Shown piece after piece: positions 1 to 11,713 of a stretch of DNA of 64,000 nucleotides. Source of the DNA: Gammaproteobacteria bacterium. GTDB lineage: Bacteria > Pseudomonadota > Gammaproteobacteria > HK1. The notes beneath the pieces were generated by a model, which was not told the DNA's origin, did no database searches, and saw only the letters and a program-made list of their open reading frames with translations. The stretch's first letter is position 1. Every line of letters starts with the position of its first letter. The translations under genes were made by a program, and so were the position numbers. Location: the NCBI GenBank assembly GCA_021773795.1, contig JAJFJT010000014.1, positions 1 through 64,000 of the forward strand, given 5' to 3'.

Positions 1-1
1 T

Positions 2-172
2 GAACGGCGGGGGATCGAAGCACGGAAATCTTTTTCCGGAAAATTCAATGTACGCATACCTCCAGCGCTGCACAGTGCGGTTGCTGCGGCTGCGGCCGCG
101 AATGGAAAGAGCCTGAATCAATGGGTTGTGGATGCTCTGGACCATGAAATTGAATCACGATCCGACCCATAA
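2..172 (+). CDS. HicB-family antitoxin, C-terminal part (cut by window start)
   Basis: The reading frame is open from the left edge and ends with TAA after 56 codons. It contains GKFNVRIPPALHSAVAAAAA followed by NGKSLNQWVVDAL, the ribbon-helix-helix segment that closes HicB-like antitoxins and binds operator DNA as a dimer. The HicB N-terminal fold and any HicA toxin would lie outside the window. The stop is 48 bp before hsdR on the same strand, so it sits inside or beside the type I restriction locus. The family call rests on the tail only; another Arc/CopG-type regulator is possible. Confidence 0.6.
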   Translation, partial: ERRGIEARKSFSGKFNVRIPPALHSAVAAAAAANGKSLNQWVVDALDHEIESRSDP

Positions 173-220
173 CTTGCTTTGCCGAGGCCATGACGGCCTG
201 GTGAAAATGAGGGAAAACCG

Positions 221-3487
<3,267 letters not shown>

Positions 3488-3943
3488 TGTGAATCCGGTT
3501 CAGTTTCCCAAGGTCCCGTCATTCCAGACAGCGTTTTTCGCTGCTTTGGCCAAGAATGTGCGGAATCGGCCCCAAGAACCCTGGTTTTTCAAGCGTTTAC
3601 TGAATTCCGCATATGGTCTCCTCCCATTTTGGAAGGATCGGTTGGTAGTGAAAGATTGCTTCCGTATATACGACCTCTGGGCGAGAACTACTTGAGTTTT
3701 TCAGTAGATCGGGTTAGCGCAGCGTAACCCGACATTTCCTTGCCACAGCCTAAAAGACCTGTCGATGAAGCCCCCCCAGACATGCCGCTTGCCACCAGGC
3801 GAATACCCATGGAATCCAGATAAGACCACCCGATATACGGCAGTCGAAACACCGCAAATATCACAATGAAAGACTTGACCCTGTGGGCTCCTGCTTTTAG
3901 CAGTCCAGCCACGAAGTGGCGAACATTGAACACTTTGTTATAC
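3488..3943. other. Intergenic stretch between hsdR and the YaaC-like gene, no convincing gene
   Basis: Two open frames exist here: 72 codons at 3477-3695 (+, GTG start inside the hsdR end) and 93 codons at 3688-3969 (-). Neither has a good ribosome site or a recognisable domain, and the minus frame runs through the palindrome at 3709-3732 and overlaps the end of the YaaC-like gene. The stretch probably marks a junction left by gain or loss of a defence gene. Otherwise I see only the palindrome. Confidence 0.5.
3709..3732. repeat. REP-like palindrome
   Basis: The sequence has the 8-bp perfect arms TCGGGTTA and TAACCCGA around the octamer GCGCAGCG. Short palindromes of this type are dispersed in many gammaproteobacterial genomes. 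It lies between hsdR and the convergent YaaC-like gene, where it could also act as a weak transcription stop. Only one copy is seen in this window, so calling it a family member rests on general knowledge. Confidence 0.5.
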
Positions 3944-5005
3944 CTAAATCCTTGCATATGGAATAACACACAATTTATTCGTAATTAGACTTACCAGTTG
4001 ATATAGAAATTGTGGTGGGCATAGCGCCACAGCTTCGGTAACTAGTGGCCTCATGTTGCCTGTAAGTATTTCATTCATCTCCGCTGGCCGGTAACGTGCG
4101 GAATGTCCAATATAGAACATTAGTAGATAAGAGTTGCATAAGTGATGATATGTAGAACCCTTAAGCCCACAGTAATAACGGTAGCCACTTCTTGTCAGTA
4201 CTGATGTTAATCCGAACGCTTGATATTCATTCAAAATATTTTTATACACACGAGGCCAATTTTCCTTTGTGACTTTCTTACGTTTCTGGCTTCGATAAAT
4301 AACCTTGCTATCCACACTCGTGGATTCGCCAAAATATACTTTCCTTGCACCTTTGTAGAATTTGCTTGTGTCGACCAAGTACTCTGACGATTTATCATAG
4401 GCTATCTCTGTAAATAGATACGTATTATCCAGATTAACCAAAAACCTTATGTCTACTGGCAACATTCTGGATTTTTTAAGAAACCCTGTCTCTGTGACAA
4501 TGGCGTGTAACTCAGGTATATGGGTGAACACATGGCGTAAATTGATTTCATGTTTTCCGTAAACTGGAGGTTTCAACAACTTCGCAAACTCAAGAAATAT
4601 ATTCGTACAACCTTTTATTTTTCCTGAGACAGTGAGGCTGTGTTTACGACCATGAGTATTAGTCACCCCATGATGCTCTTGAATCTCTTCAAGAGGGGTT
4701 TTATTTACGGCAAGGTAAGCTTTGACCAAATTCATCATGCCGTAATATAGGAGGGTTCCCTTAGTTGGGAGGTTGATGGAGTCAGAGGACTTATAAAAAT
4801 CTTCCGCTAACTTCGAAAAATAACTAGCGCGCTCAAACCTCTTACGGTTCGCACCTACTGAGTTGGCGGCCCGGTCTAACAGGAACCCATGAAGAAACGA
4901 CCAAGGATCAGCCGTTAAAACCGAAAGTTCATCTGGGGCAACCTGCACATGGGAATATCGAACCTGCTTGTAGTTGCAGCGAGCCAACTTTCCTTCTTGA
5001 GGCAC
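3944..5005 (-). CDS. YaaC-like protein
   Basis: The 353-residue protein resembles the YaaC family: an N-terminal helical segment (HGFLLDRAANSV, then KLAEDFYKSS near 66-75), a central LLYYGMMNLVKAYLA, and a C-terminal YLLMFYIGHSARYRPAEM typical of the family end. No catalytic motif is evident and the biochemical role is unknown. It starts with GTG behind an AAAGGGAAA ribosome site 8-9 nt away. The gene is clearly more AT-rich than its neighbours and uses codons avoided elsewhere in the window, which suggests recent transfer. Its position next to hsdR and a HicB-like gene makes a defence link plausible but unproven. Confidence 0.6.
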   Translation of the reverse strand: MPQEGKLARCNYKQVRYSHVQVAPDELSVLTADPWSFLHGFLLDRAANSVGANRKRFERASYFSKLAEDFYKSSDSINLPTKGTLLYYGMMNLVKAYLAVNKTPLEEIQEHHGVTNTHGRKHSLTVSGKIKGCTNIFLEFAKLLKPPVYGKHEINLRHVFTHIPELHAIVTETGFLKKSRMLPVDIRFLVNLDNTYLFTEIAYDKSSEYLVDTSKFYKGARKVYFGESTSVDSKVIYRSQKRKKVTKENWPRVYKNILNEYQAFGLTSVLTRSGYRYYCGLKGSTYHHLCNSYLLMFYIGHSARYRPAEMNEILTGNMRPLVTEAVALCPPQFLYQLVSLITNKLCVIPYARI

Positions 5006-5034
5006 TATGATTTCCCTTTAGGTATAACAACAGA

Positions 5035-5186
5035 TATATGGATCCGCATAAGATGCCAGGGTCCGTGACGGGTCTGCATATAATGCAGCATTAATATCCT
5101 GCATTCTTCTGAGCGTAACCGTAAATTAAGGAGTGAGCACGCCACGCCTACATTTTGGTGGTTTTATGCAGATCCGCATAAGACAT
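5035..5186. repeat. Direct repeat GATCCGCATAAGA within three short palindromes
   Basis: GATCCGCATAAGA occurs exactly at 5041-5053 and 5171-5183, 130 bp apart. The second copy is the right half of TTATGC-n7-GCATAA (5164-5182). Between them lies CTGCAT-ATA-ATGCAG (about 5073-5087), a related palindrome. The stretch lies upstream of the YaaC-like gene, between it and the GDYXXLXY gene, and carries no gene. Such spaced TATGC/GCATA arms look like recombinase or operator sites marking the right boundary of the accessory block; this is inference. Confidence 0.45.
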
Positions 5187-5223
5187 TCCCCCCCTTGCTG
5201 CTCATCTCTACGTATTCCCGCTA

Positions 5224-6060
5224 TCAACCATCCGGCTGTGCAATTTTTTCCACCGCGACGACCCAGGGTTCGTAACGCTTACCATAAGCCAGGGTCACGC
5301 TGAAGCGTGGTGGCTGATTGTAGCGATTGCGACCGCGCTTAGTGGGTTTGAGTTCCTCGAAGATCCCACGATAGGCAAAAGGAATATTGATATGTCGCAC
5401 CGACAAACCGGACAGGCGCCCCTGGGCCGTCCACCCGCCATCCTTGCTCCGCCTTGTGACCGCTTTCACCAGTCCGCGCGCAATCAAGTATTGCGTCTTA
5501 TCCGGGTAACGCCGTCTCAGTGAGCTGTAGTCAGATCCTACATCCACCATAAACAAACGTGATTTTGCGGTGCGCCCTGTCATCAGGTTCTTCTTCACAC
5601 GCTCGGCTTCGCGAAGGAGTTTCTGGCTGTCCGGATTACGTTTGGCGAGAGCCTGCTTTTTCTCGTAGAGCGTCTTCTGTTTGGCCAGCTTCCGGCGCCA
5701 GGCCGGGCCATCCTGCTCCAACACCACGAAGGCCTCACGCGGCAAGTTGCGGCGCAACCGGCGTCTCGATTCGGATGTCGCCACGGTATCGGTGGCTGGA
5801 AAACCCAGTTCCACGAGCTTTTCCTTTCCCAGCCAACCTGGTGAATGATCGCTCCGCACCCGGATGCGCAGGCTGATGCCACTGTTTTCCCGATTAAGGC
5901 CCCAGCGATAGGGCATGCTCAGTTCACGCTCGGTGAGGATAATGATGTCCTTGACCTCACCCGAACGATTCCAGGCGACACCGCCCAGGGCAACGGCATT
6001 GGTGAGCAGGATGATTGCCAGACCCGCCATCCAGGTATGGCTACGCGACCAGGCGATCAT
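5224..6060 (-). CDS. GDYXXLXY-domain (DUF4824-like) membrane-anchored protein
   Basis: The 278-residue protein begins with one membrane segment (WMAGLAIILLTNAVALGGVA, about residues 9-28) and is otherwise predicted to lie outside the cytoplasm. The family signature is seen as DVGSDYSSLRRRYP. A basic, probably helical stretch lies in the middle. I chose the ATG at 6060 because its ATGA overlaps the stop of the upstream DUF2157 gene by 4 bp, indicating translational coupling. A longer frame to 6183 would run into that gene. DUF2157 and GDYXXLXY proteins are usually encoded together; their function is not established. Confidence 0.75.
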   Translation of the reverse strand: MIAWSRSHTWMAGLAIILLTNAVALGGVAWNRSGEVKDIIILTERELSMPYRWGLNRENSGISLRIRVRSDHSPGWLGKEKLVELGFPATDTVATSESRRRLRRNLPREAFVVLEQDGPAWRRKLAKQKTLYEKKQALAKRNPDSQKLLREAERVKKNLMTGRTAKSRLFMVDVGSDYSSLRRRYPDKTQYLIARGLVKAVTRRSKDGGWTAQGRLSGLSVRHINIPFAYRGIFEELKPTKRGRNRYNQPPRFSVTLAYGKRYEPWVVAVEKIAQPDG

Positions 6061-7142
6061 AGTGCGCCCTCCCCGCCGGCTACGTTGCTGACGCCGCGCA
6101 GGCGCATGAAGATCATCAGCAATAACAACGCGCTCAGGCCGACGATCAGGAAGAACAGGTATTTCGGCATGATCTCCCACCACCAGTCGAAAAATTTGCT
6201 GTAGAGAAAGATGACGAAGAAGACATTGCCGGTATTCGCCGTGTCCGCCCAGCTACGATGGATTCCCAGCCAGATGGCACCGGCACTGAGCCCGAAACCA
6301 GCCAACTGGTAGCCACCCTCAATAATGCCCGTATTAATCAACAGATAGCTGCCCTCGCCCCAGTTGGACAACACCAGCACCGGAAGCAGGATGGTCAGTA
6401 ATCCGAACACCCGGTAGATCACCGCAAAGCCGCCAAAATGCCGGTGGTTTAACCCCCAGGGAAAGGCAAACAGCAACACGCCGGCGGGCAGGAAGTTCTC
6501 CGGCCGATAACCGAAATTCAGCCAGTACATCCCGCCCCAGGTGCCGGTGCGTGCGGACAGAAAGGCGATCAGGCACAGGATTCCAGCCGCCAGCAGCAGG
6601 CGCACATCCAGCGTATAGGCGAGCAGGAAGGCAAAGGCAGCCCACGGCAGCAGCGCCTTGTCCGAGGGCGTGATATTGAAAATAGCCCCCAGCATGGTGA
6701 TGTTGAGGACGAAACAGGCGAAGGCGACCATGGCCACCAGCTTGACGAAATAGCCGGATGGGTCGCGATGCTCTACCAGCATGGTGGCGGCGAACAGAAC
6801 CAGTGGTGCAACCACAAGGACCCCTACCTGCGCCACTGTGCCGAACAGACCCCAGAACTGGTAGAAGACGAAAAAGGCACTAGCCGCCAGGGCAATGGCA
6901 CCGAGAAAAGAGGCGATGCGCATACCCAGCGATAACTGCCTGGCCTGGTGACTGCGATCGATATCGTAGTCCCGTGCGAGGCTGGTGAGCAGCCCATCAT
7001 GGTGGCTTGTGACCGTGCTAAGTGTTGGCTCATCCAGGACCAGCACGCCCTCGACTTCCAGCCGTGCCAGCTCCTGACGGAACGACCCAATTTGATCGAC
7101 CCGTTGCTGGGCTTCACTTTTGGTGACTTTCTTCGCGCTCAT
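6057..7142 (-). CDS. DUF2157 multi-spanning membrane protein
   Basis: The protein has about 361 residues. After a soluble N-terminal helix-rich part (RVDQIGSFRQELARLEVEG), the remainder is a series of about ten to twelve hydrophobic segments, e.g. IASFLGAIALAASAFFVFYQ, ending in FFLIVGLSALLLLMIFMRL. This is the DUF2157 layout. I start it at the ATG at 7142, the first methionine that fits the family N-terminus; the frame is open to 7337 but that would overlap the divergent prfC. The downstream gene overlaps by 4 bp, so the two form a unit. No function is known. Confidence 0.75.
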   Translation of the reverse strand: MSAKKVTKSEAQQRVDQIGSFRQELARLEVEGVLVLDEPTLSTVTSHHDGLLTSLARDYDIDRSHQARQLSLGMRIASFLGAIALAASAFFVFYQFWGLFGTVAQVGVLVVAPLVLFAATMLVEHRDPSGYFVKLVAMVAFACFVLNITMLGAIFNITPSDKALLPWAAFAFLLAYTLDVRLLLAAGILCLIAFLSARTGTWGGMYWLNFGYRPENFLPAGVLLFAFPWGLNHRHFGGFAVIYRVFGLLTILLPVLVLSNWGEGSYLLINTGIIEGGYQLAGFGLSAGAIWLGIHRSWADTANTGNVFFVIFLYSKFFDWWWEIMPKYLFFLIVGLSALLLLMIFMRLRGVSNVAGGEGAL

Positions 7143-7275
7143 GCTGTCTGCCTGAGTGATGATTGCGGATAGCATTGTAGCGCTATCCGAATGATGTTGG
7201 GGTTGGCTCAGATTTGCATCCGCCTGCCTTTTCCGTTCCAATCGCGCACCCCGACACCACTGACAATAACCGCCC

Positions 7276-8841
7276 ATGCTTTCCCGTCGCACCTTCGCCA
7301 TCATCTCCCATCCCGACGCCGGCAAGACCACGCTCACCGAGCAATTGCTGCTCTATGGGGGTGCGATCCAAGAGGCCGGCACGGTGAAGGCCCGCAAGGC
7401 GGCGCGCCACGCCACCTCGGACTGGATGGAGCTGGAGAAACAGCGCGGTATCTCGGTGACCTCATCGGTGATGCAGTTTCCCTATCGAGATCACATCATC
7501 AATCTGCTCGATACCCCGGGACACGGAGATTTTTCTGAGGACACCTATCGCACCCTCACCGCGGTGGACTCCGCTCTCATGGTGATGGACTCGGGCAAGG
7601 GCGTGGAGGACCGCACCATCAAGCTGCTGGAGGTATGCCGGTTGCGGGACACCCCCATCTACACCTTTATCAACAAGCTCGATCGCGATGGCCTGGAACC
7701 CATCGATCTACTCGACGAAATCGAACAAGTGCTACGGATTAAGTGCGCACCCGTGACCTGGCCCATTGGCATGGGGCGTACCTTTCAGGGAATCTATCAT
7801 TTAGACGAGCAGCTTATTTATCCCAATCCCGCCCGGTTTGAGGAAGGCACCGCCGTGCCCGAACCCTTCCCGGCAACGGATACCGCGGCGTTGGACAAGC
7901 TGACCGATGGGGGTGCGGAGGCACTGCACGAGGAGATCGAGCTGGTACAAGGAGCGAGCCACCACTTTGATCACGCCGCCTATACCCGCGGTGAACTCAC
8001 GCCGGTATTTTTCGGCACCGCACTGGGAAATTTCGGGGTCCGCCAGTTGCTGGATTCCTTTATCGACCACGCGCCGTCACCGCAACCACGCGCCTCCCGG
8101 GAGCGGTTGGTAGAGCCAGACGAGAGCGCCTTTACCGGCTTCGTATTCAAGGTGCAGGCCAATATGGATCCCGCCCACCATGACCGCGTGGCCTTTCTGC
8201 GAGTCTGCTCCGGAAGCTTTGAACAGGGCATGAAACTGCGTCACGTGCGCCTCGGCCGGGACAAACGCATCAATGATGCCATCCAGTTCTTTGCCGGCGA
8301 GCGCGGCAAGGTGGAAGTTGCCCGTGCCGGTGACATCATCGGCCTGCATAACCATGGCGCCATCCATATCGGCGATACCTTCACCCACGGTGAGGAGCTG
8401 CACTTTAGCGGCATCCCTGATTTCGCCCCGGAGCTATTCCGCCGCACCCAGTTACGCGATCCATTGCGTTCCAAGGCACTGAACAAGGGCCTCGATCAGC
8501 TGTGTGAAGAGGGTGCCACCCAGGTATTCCGCCCCATAACCCGCAACGACGTAGTGCTCGGCGCCATCGGTCCGCTGCAATTCGAGGTGGTGGCCTACCG
8601 GCTGCAACACGAGTATCGGGTGGAATGTGGCTTTGAGTCGGTAGCGGTCTACACCGCGCGCTGGGTGTACTGCGAGGATGAGAGCATGTTAAAGCGCTTT
8701 CGTACCCGTAACGAAGAACATCTGGCGCTGGATCACAAGGGTCAACTGGTTTATCTGGCACCCACCCGGGTCAATCTGACGCTGGCCCGGGAACGCTGGC
8801 CAGGAGTTGAATTCAAGGCCACCCGCGAACACGCCGCCTGA
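7276..8841 (+). CDS. prfC: Peptide chain release factor 3 (RF3)
   Basis: The 521-residue GTPase frees RF1/RF2 from the ribosome after termination. Visible G-domain motifs are [16 protein letters not shown] (residues 10-25, P-loop), [13 protein letters not shown] (switch II, about 78-90) and FINKLDRD (G4). Domain II and the RF3-specific C-terminal domain follow without a break, and the length is normal. It is transcribed away from the DUF2157 gene with about 130 bp between them and is monocistronic, with a hairpin behind it. Confidence 0.97.
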   Translation: MLSRRTFAIISHPDAGKTTLTEQLLLYGGAIQEAGTVKARKAARHATSDWMELEKQRGISVTSSVMQFPYRDHIINLLDTPGHGDFSEDTYRTLTAVDSALMVMDSGKGVEDRTIKLLEVCRLRDTPIYTFINKLDRDGLEPIDLLDEIEQVLRIKCAPVTWPIGMGRTFQGIYHLDEQLIYPNPARFEEGTAVPEPFPATDTAALDKLTDGGAEALHEEIELVQGASHHFDHAAYTRGELTPVFFGTALGNFGVRQLLDSFIDHAPSPQPRASRERLVEPDESAFTGFVFKVQANMDPAHHDRVAFLRVCSGSFEQGMKLRHVRLGRDKRINDAIQFFAGERGKVEVARAGDIIGLHNHGAIHIGDTFTHGEELHFSGIPDFAPELFRRTQLRDPLRSKALNKGLDQLCEEGATQVFRPITRNDVVLGAIGPLQFEVVAYRLQHEYRVECGFESVAVYTARWVYCEDESMLKRFRTRNEEHLALDHKGQLVYLAPTRVNLTLARERWPGVEFKATREHAA

Positions 8842-8849
8842 GTGTGGTC

Positions 8850-8866
8850 GGCGGACATGGTCCGCC
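8850..8866. terminator. Hairpin downstream of prfC
   Basis: GGCGGAC-ATG-GTCCGCC forms a perfect 7-bp GC-rich stem with a three-base loop, 9 bp after the prfC stop and between convergent genes. It lacks a long T tract, so it is either a weak intrinsic terminator or a member of the GGCGGAC/GTCCGCC palindrome family also seen near 21.7 and 23.0 kb. Confidence 0.45.
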
Positions 8867-8918
8867 TTGGGATGCAACCACCCAGTAAAGACAAGTTCTT
8901 CAGGCGATGAAAAGGGGT

Positions 8919-9425
8919 TCAGCGCGCCGGTAACACCGCCGTGCAGCCCCAACCGCCCTTGGCTGGAAATGCGGCACAGCGCATCCCGTGCTTGAAGCGC
9001 GTGCCTTCCAGTTGCACCCCCACCAGTTCGACAAATTCCAGATCGGTGTCCACATCGAGGTGACTCAGATCTGCCCAGCGGAGATCGGCACCCACCAGCC
9101 CCACGGTGGAAAGCGCTGTACCCACCAGATTGGCGCCCTCCAGCCGCGCACCGCGCAGGCTCGCCCCCTCTAACCGGGCCTGTGCCAGGGAGGCTCCGGT
9201 AAGATCCGCACCACTGAGATCAACGCCTCGCAAATCGGCCTTTTCCAATCGACTCCAGCGTAGCCCGGCCCTAACCAGCATAAATCCACGCAGATCGGCA
9301 GATCTAAGATCGCAACCAACACAGAATTTTTGGGTTTTTAGTTTGGCTAAATCTGCTGCATCAAAGGCCAAAGACGGCATACTGAAGACGAATAACAAAA
9401 TCCAAGGTAGGTAGTGATGGGACAT
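8919..9425 (-). CDS. Secreted pentapeptide-repeat protein
   Basis: The 168-residue product starts with a signal peptide (HHYLPWILLFVFSMPSLAF). A CVGC pair just before the repeats is followed by about a dozen A(D/N)LxG-type pentapeptides (e.g. DLRGVDLSGADLTGASL), which fold into a right-handed quadrilateral helix. Two further cysteines at the C-terminus could form a disulfide. I start it at the ATG at 9425, which gives a clean signal peptide. It is probably periplasmic. The target is unknown; the export signal argues against a gyrase-mimic role. Confidence 0.75.
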   Translation of the reverse strand: MSHHYLPWILLFVFSMPSLAFDAADLAKLKTQKFCVGCDLRSADLRGFMLVRAGLRWSRLEKADLRGVDLSGADLTGASLAQARLEGASLRGARLEGANLVGTALSTVGLVGADLRWADLSHLDVDTDLEFVELVGVQLEGTRFKHGMRCAAFPAKGGWGCTAVLPAR

Positions 9426-9465
9426 CGGGGGACAGTTCCCTCCAGAACGCGCGACGAACCATCTT

Positions 9466-9942
9466 TTAAGGTTCCTCGTCTTCAGGCTCATCGTCGAACC
9501 AGTCGACGATATGGGCATCCAGCTGACGTGGATGAACGTACTCCTCACTCAGAGTCTTGCCACGCACGGAAATTCCCTCGCCATGAACGCTCTCGGGATC
9601 GCCCGACACCAACGGATGCCATGCCTGAAGCTCTTTGCCCTCGTCCAGGCGGCGGTAGGCGCAGGTGGAGGGTAACCAGGCAAAAGGCTGGCGCTGCTCT
9701 GGATGCAGCACCACGCAATCCGGCACATGCTGGCGCCGGTGTGCATAATCCCGGCACTGGCAACTATCACCGTCAAGCAAGCGACAATGCACGTTGGTAA
9801 AATGCAGTGTGTCACTGTCCTCATCCTCAAACTTGACCAGACAGCAACGCCCGCAGCCATCACACAGGGATTCCCATTCCTCCCGGCTCATCTCGGCCAG
9901 GGTTTTGCGTTTCCAGAAGGGTATTTTTTCTTCGGGCTTCAT
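9466..9942 (-). CDS. ycgN: YcgN/UPF0260 family cysteine-rich protein
   Basis: The 158-residue protein matches the YcgN family, which belongs to the YkgJ-type zinc/iron-cluster proteins. The cluster CDGCGRCC sits near residues 28-35, with further cysteines in NVHCRLLDGDSCQCRDY and STCAY, probable metal ligands. The role is not known. The ATG at 9942 lies 4 bp from the end of bepA on the same strand, so it is likely co-transcribed with it. The acidic C-terminal tail is low-complexity. Confidence 0.85.
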   Translation of the reverse strand: MKPEEKIPFWKRKTLAEMSREEWESLCDGCGRCCLVKFEDEDSDTLHFTNVHCRLLDGDSCQCRDYAHRRQHVPDCVVLHPEQRQPFAWLPSTCAYRRLDEGKELQAWHPLVSGDPESVHGEGISVRGKTLSEEYVHPRQLDAHIVDWFDDEPEDEEP

Positions 9943-9946
9943 CCGA

Positions 9947-11422
9947 CTACTTTAGAATTTCTGCGCGCTGCATACGCTCATGCTGCCACTCGGCCATACG
10001 GGCATCAATGCGCGAGGCCTGATAATAGGCATCACCCGCCACCTTGCGCGCCAGATGCAATTGCTGGATCGCAATGTCGAGACGACCGTAGTAATAATGA
10101 TGCTCGGCCAAGGCCAGATAGGATGCTGCACGCTGGCCCTGTAATTCATAGTTCTCCGCCATTAGCCGATGGTAGATCCCGTCCACCAAAGCAAGCTCCC
10201 GATAATCCCTGAGCGCGACCGTCGCCGCCTTCGTGCGCCCGACCTTAAGCAGCAATTTGATCAGGCCACGCTGTATCCCTCGATTGCCCGGAAATAACTC
10301 CAGGCCCTGACGATAGCGCCGCTCGGCCTTGGCCTGATGCCCCAATGCTTCTTCCGTCTGGGCCATGGCGATCAAGACACCGGCCTGCTCTTCTCCCCCG
10401 GCCATCACTGCCTGTAACTCACGCTGTGCGGCTGCCCAGTGCTCCACTGCCATCAGGGCCAACGCATGACCGTAACGGGTTGCCGCCTGATCCCGATAAC
10501 GCCCGGTGGCCAGGCGGTCGGCGAAATAGCGCAGCACCTCACGCGGCTCCGCCGCCGTCAGTACCCGCAGCTTGGCCCGAACCATGAGAAAGGCATGGCT
10601 GTCCTGAAACTGGCGATAGGGATGCTGCTCGGCACGGCCCCGGCTATCGGCAATTCGGTTGGTGGTGACGGGATGCGTAGAGAGAAATTCCGGTGGCTCA
10701 CTGTAATAACGATAAGCCTGCTGCAGGCGTTCAAAAAAGTTAGGCACGGCACGTGGGTCAAGGTTGGCCTTGGAGAGGATCTGGATGCCTACACGATCCG
10801 CCTCCTTTTCGTTCGCGCGAGTGAAATCCAACTGCATCTGGGTGCCAAAAGCACCCACCGCCGAGGCGGTAGCCGCACCCATTTCCGCATTTTGGCTACC
10901 AATGATGATAGCCGCCAGCATCCCCGCGAGGGCGGGCAGATTAGAGCGATCCGCCGCCTCGATACTGCGTGCCAGGTGGCGCTGGGTGACATGGGCAATC
11001 TCGTGTGCGATCACCGCGGCAAACTCGCTCTCCGTTTCCGTATTGAGCATCAGGCCGGTATTGGCCGCAATCACCCCGCCGGGTCCGGCAAAGGCATTGA
11101 TCGCCCTATCGGCCACCATAAAGAAATTAAAGCTGGTCCCTGCACCATCACTGGCTTCAACCAGACGCTGGCCCAAACTGGTGATGTATTCCTCCACCTC
11201 CGGGTCCTCGATGATATCGAGCTCGGCGCGGATGGTGCGCAGAAAAGCGCGACGCAACACCGCCTCCTCCACGCTGCTAAAAACTCCAACAGTAGAGTCG
11301 CCCATATCGGGCAAGCGAACCTCGGCCCAGCCGCCAATGGCAAACACCATCATTGAGGCCAAGACAGCGCTGGCGACAAATCGGCGACCAACATGGGAAA
11401 CAGAGAATTGGAAAATAGTCAT
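9947..11422 (-). CDS. bepA: Periplasmic M48 metalloprotease / chaperone BepA (YfgC-like)
   Basis: This 491-residue protein monitors outer-membrane protein assembly and degrades stalled substrates. A hydrophobic N-terminal signal (about residues 14-33) precedes the M48 domain with HEIAH at 140-144 and the third zinc ligand in NEKEADRVG near 203. The C-terminal half consists of TPR-like helical repeats, as in E. coli BepA. The length matches the family. It shares a transcription direction and a 4-bp gap with ycgN; upstream lies a MITE-like repeat and then the divergent pfp. Confidence 0.9.
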   Translation of the reverse strand: MTIFQFSVSHVGRRFVASAVLASMMVFAIGGWAEVRLPDMGDSTVGVFSSVEEAVLRRAFLRTIRAELDIIEDPEVEEYITSLGQRLVEASDGAGTSFNFFMVADRAINAFAGPGGVIAANTGLMLNTETESEFAAVIAHEIAHVTQRHLARSIEAADRSNLPALAGMLAAIIIGSQNAEMGAATASAVGAFGTQMQLDFTRANEKEADRVGIQILSKANLDPRAVPNFFERLQQAYRYYSEPPEFLSTHPVTTNRIADSRGRAEQHPYRQFQDSHAFLMVRAKLRVLTAAEPREVLRYFADRLATGRYRDQAATRYGHALALMAVEHWAAAQRELQAVMAGGEEQAGVLIAMAQTEEALGHQAKAERRYRQGLELFPGNRGIQRGLIKLLLKVGRTKAATVALRDYRELALVDGIYHRLMAENYELQGQRAASYLALAEHHYYYGRLDIAIQQLHLARKVAGDAYYQASRIDARMAEWQHERMQRAEILK

Positions 11423-11480
11423 GTGCTCAAGGGGAAACTATCCCTTGGACGCGATTCAATGCCGGAAGTTCTTTTCATTA

Positions 11481-11616
11481 GGGTGCCTCTGTAAATTCAA
11501 GTTTCCAGACAAGGCATGAGTAAAAAAAGTTGAGCGCAGCATATATTTGATAGGTGAGCGAGACTTTTTTGTGAGAAACGCCGTATTGCGACGATAGTGG
11601 ATTTTCAAAGGTGCCC
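11481..11616 (+). repeat. MITE-like element, copy A
   Basis: This ~136-bp copy starts GGGTGCCTCTGTAAATTCAA and ends GGATTTTCAAAGGTGCCC, imperfect terminal inverted repeats of the consensus GGGCACCTCTAAAAAT. Inside, AGTTGAGCGC and a TTTGATAGG-type hairpin lie between complementary A and T tracts. It fills most of the 291 bp between the divergent bepA and pfp genes, so it may carry or disturb their promoters. It is in the same orientation as the copy at 42325. Confidence 0.8.
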
Positions 11617-11713
11617 ATCAATGTCGATACCTTACTTCACCGCGGCCCGCTTTGATCATACAATTCTGTCTTTACAAACGGCGACTTGACAGCAGATACG
11701 GAGCTAAAAAATC

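Noticed and set aside
3688-3969. 93-codon minus-strand frame behind hsdR
   Set aside because: It has no ribosome site or known domain, runs through a dispersed palindrome and overlaps the end of the YaaC-like gene. Probably chance.
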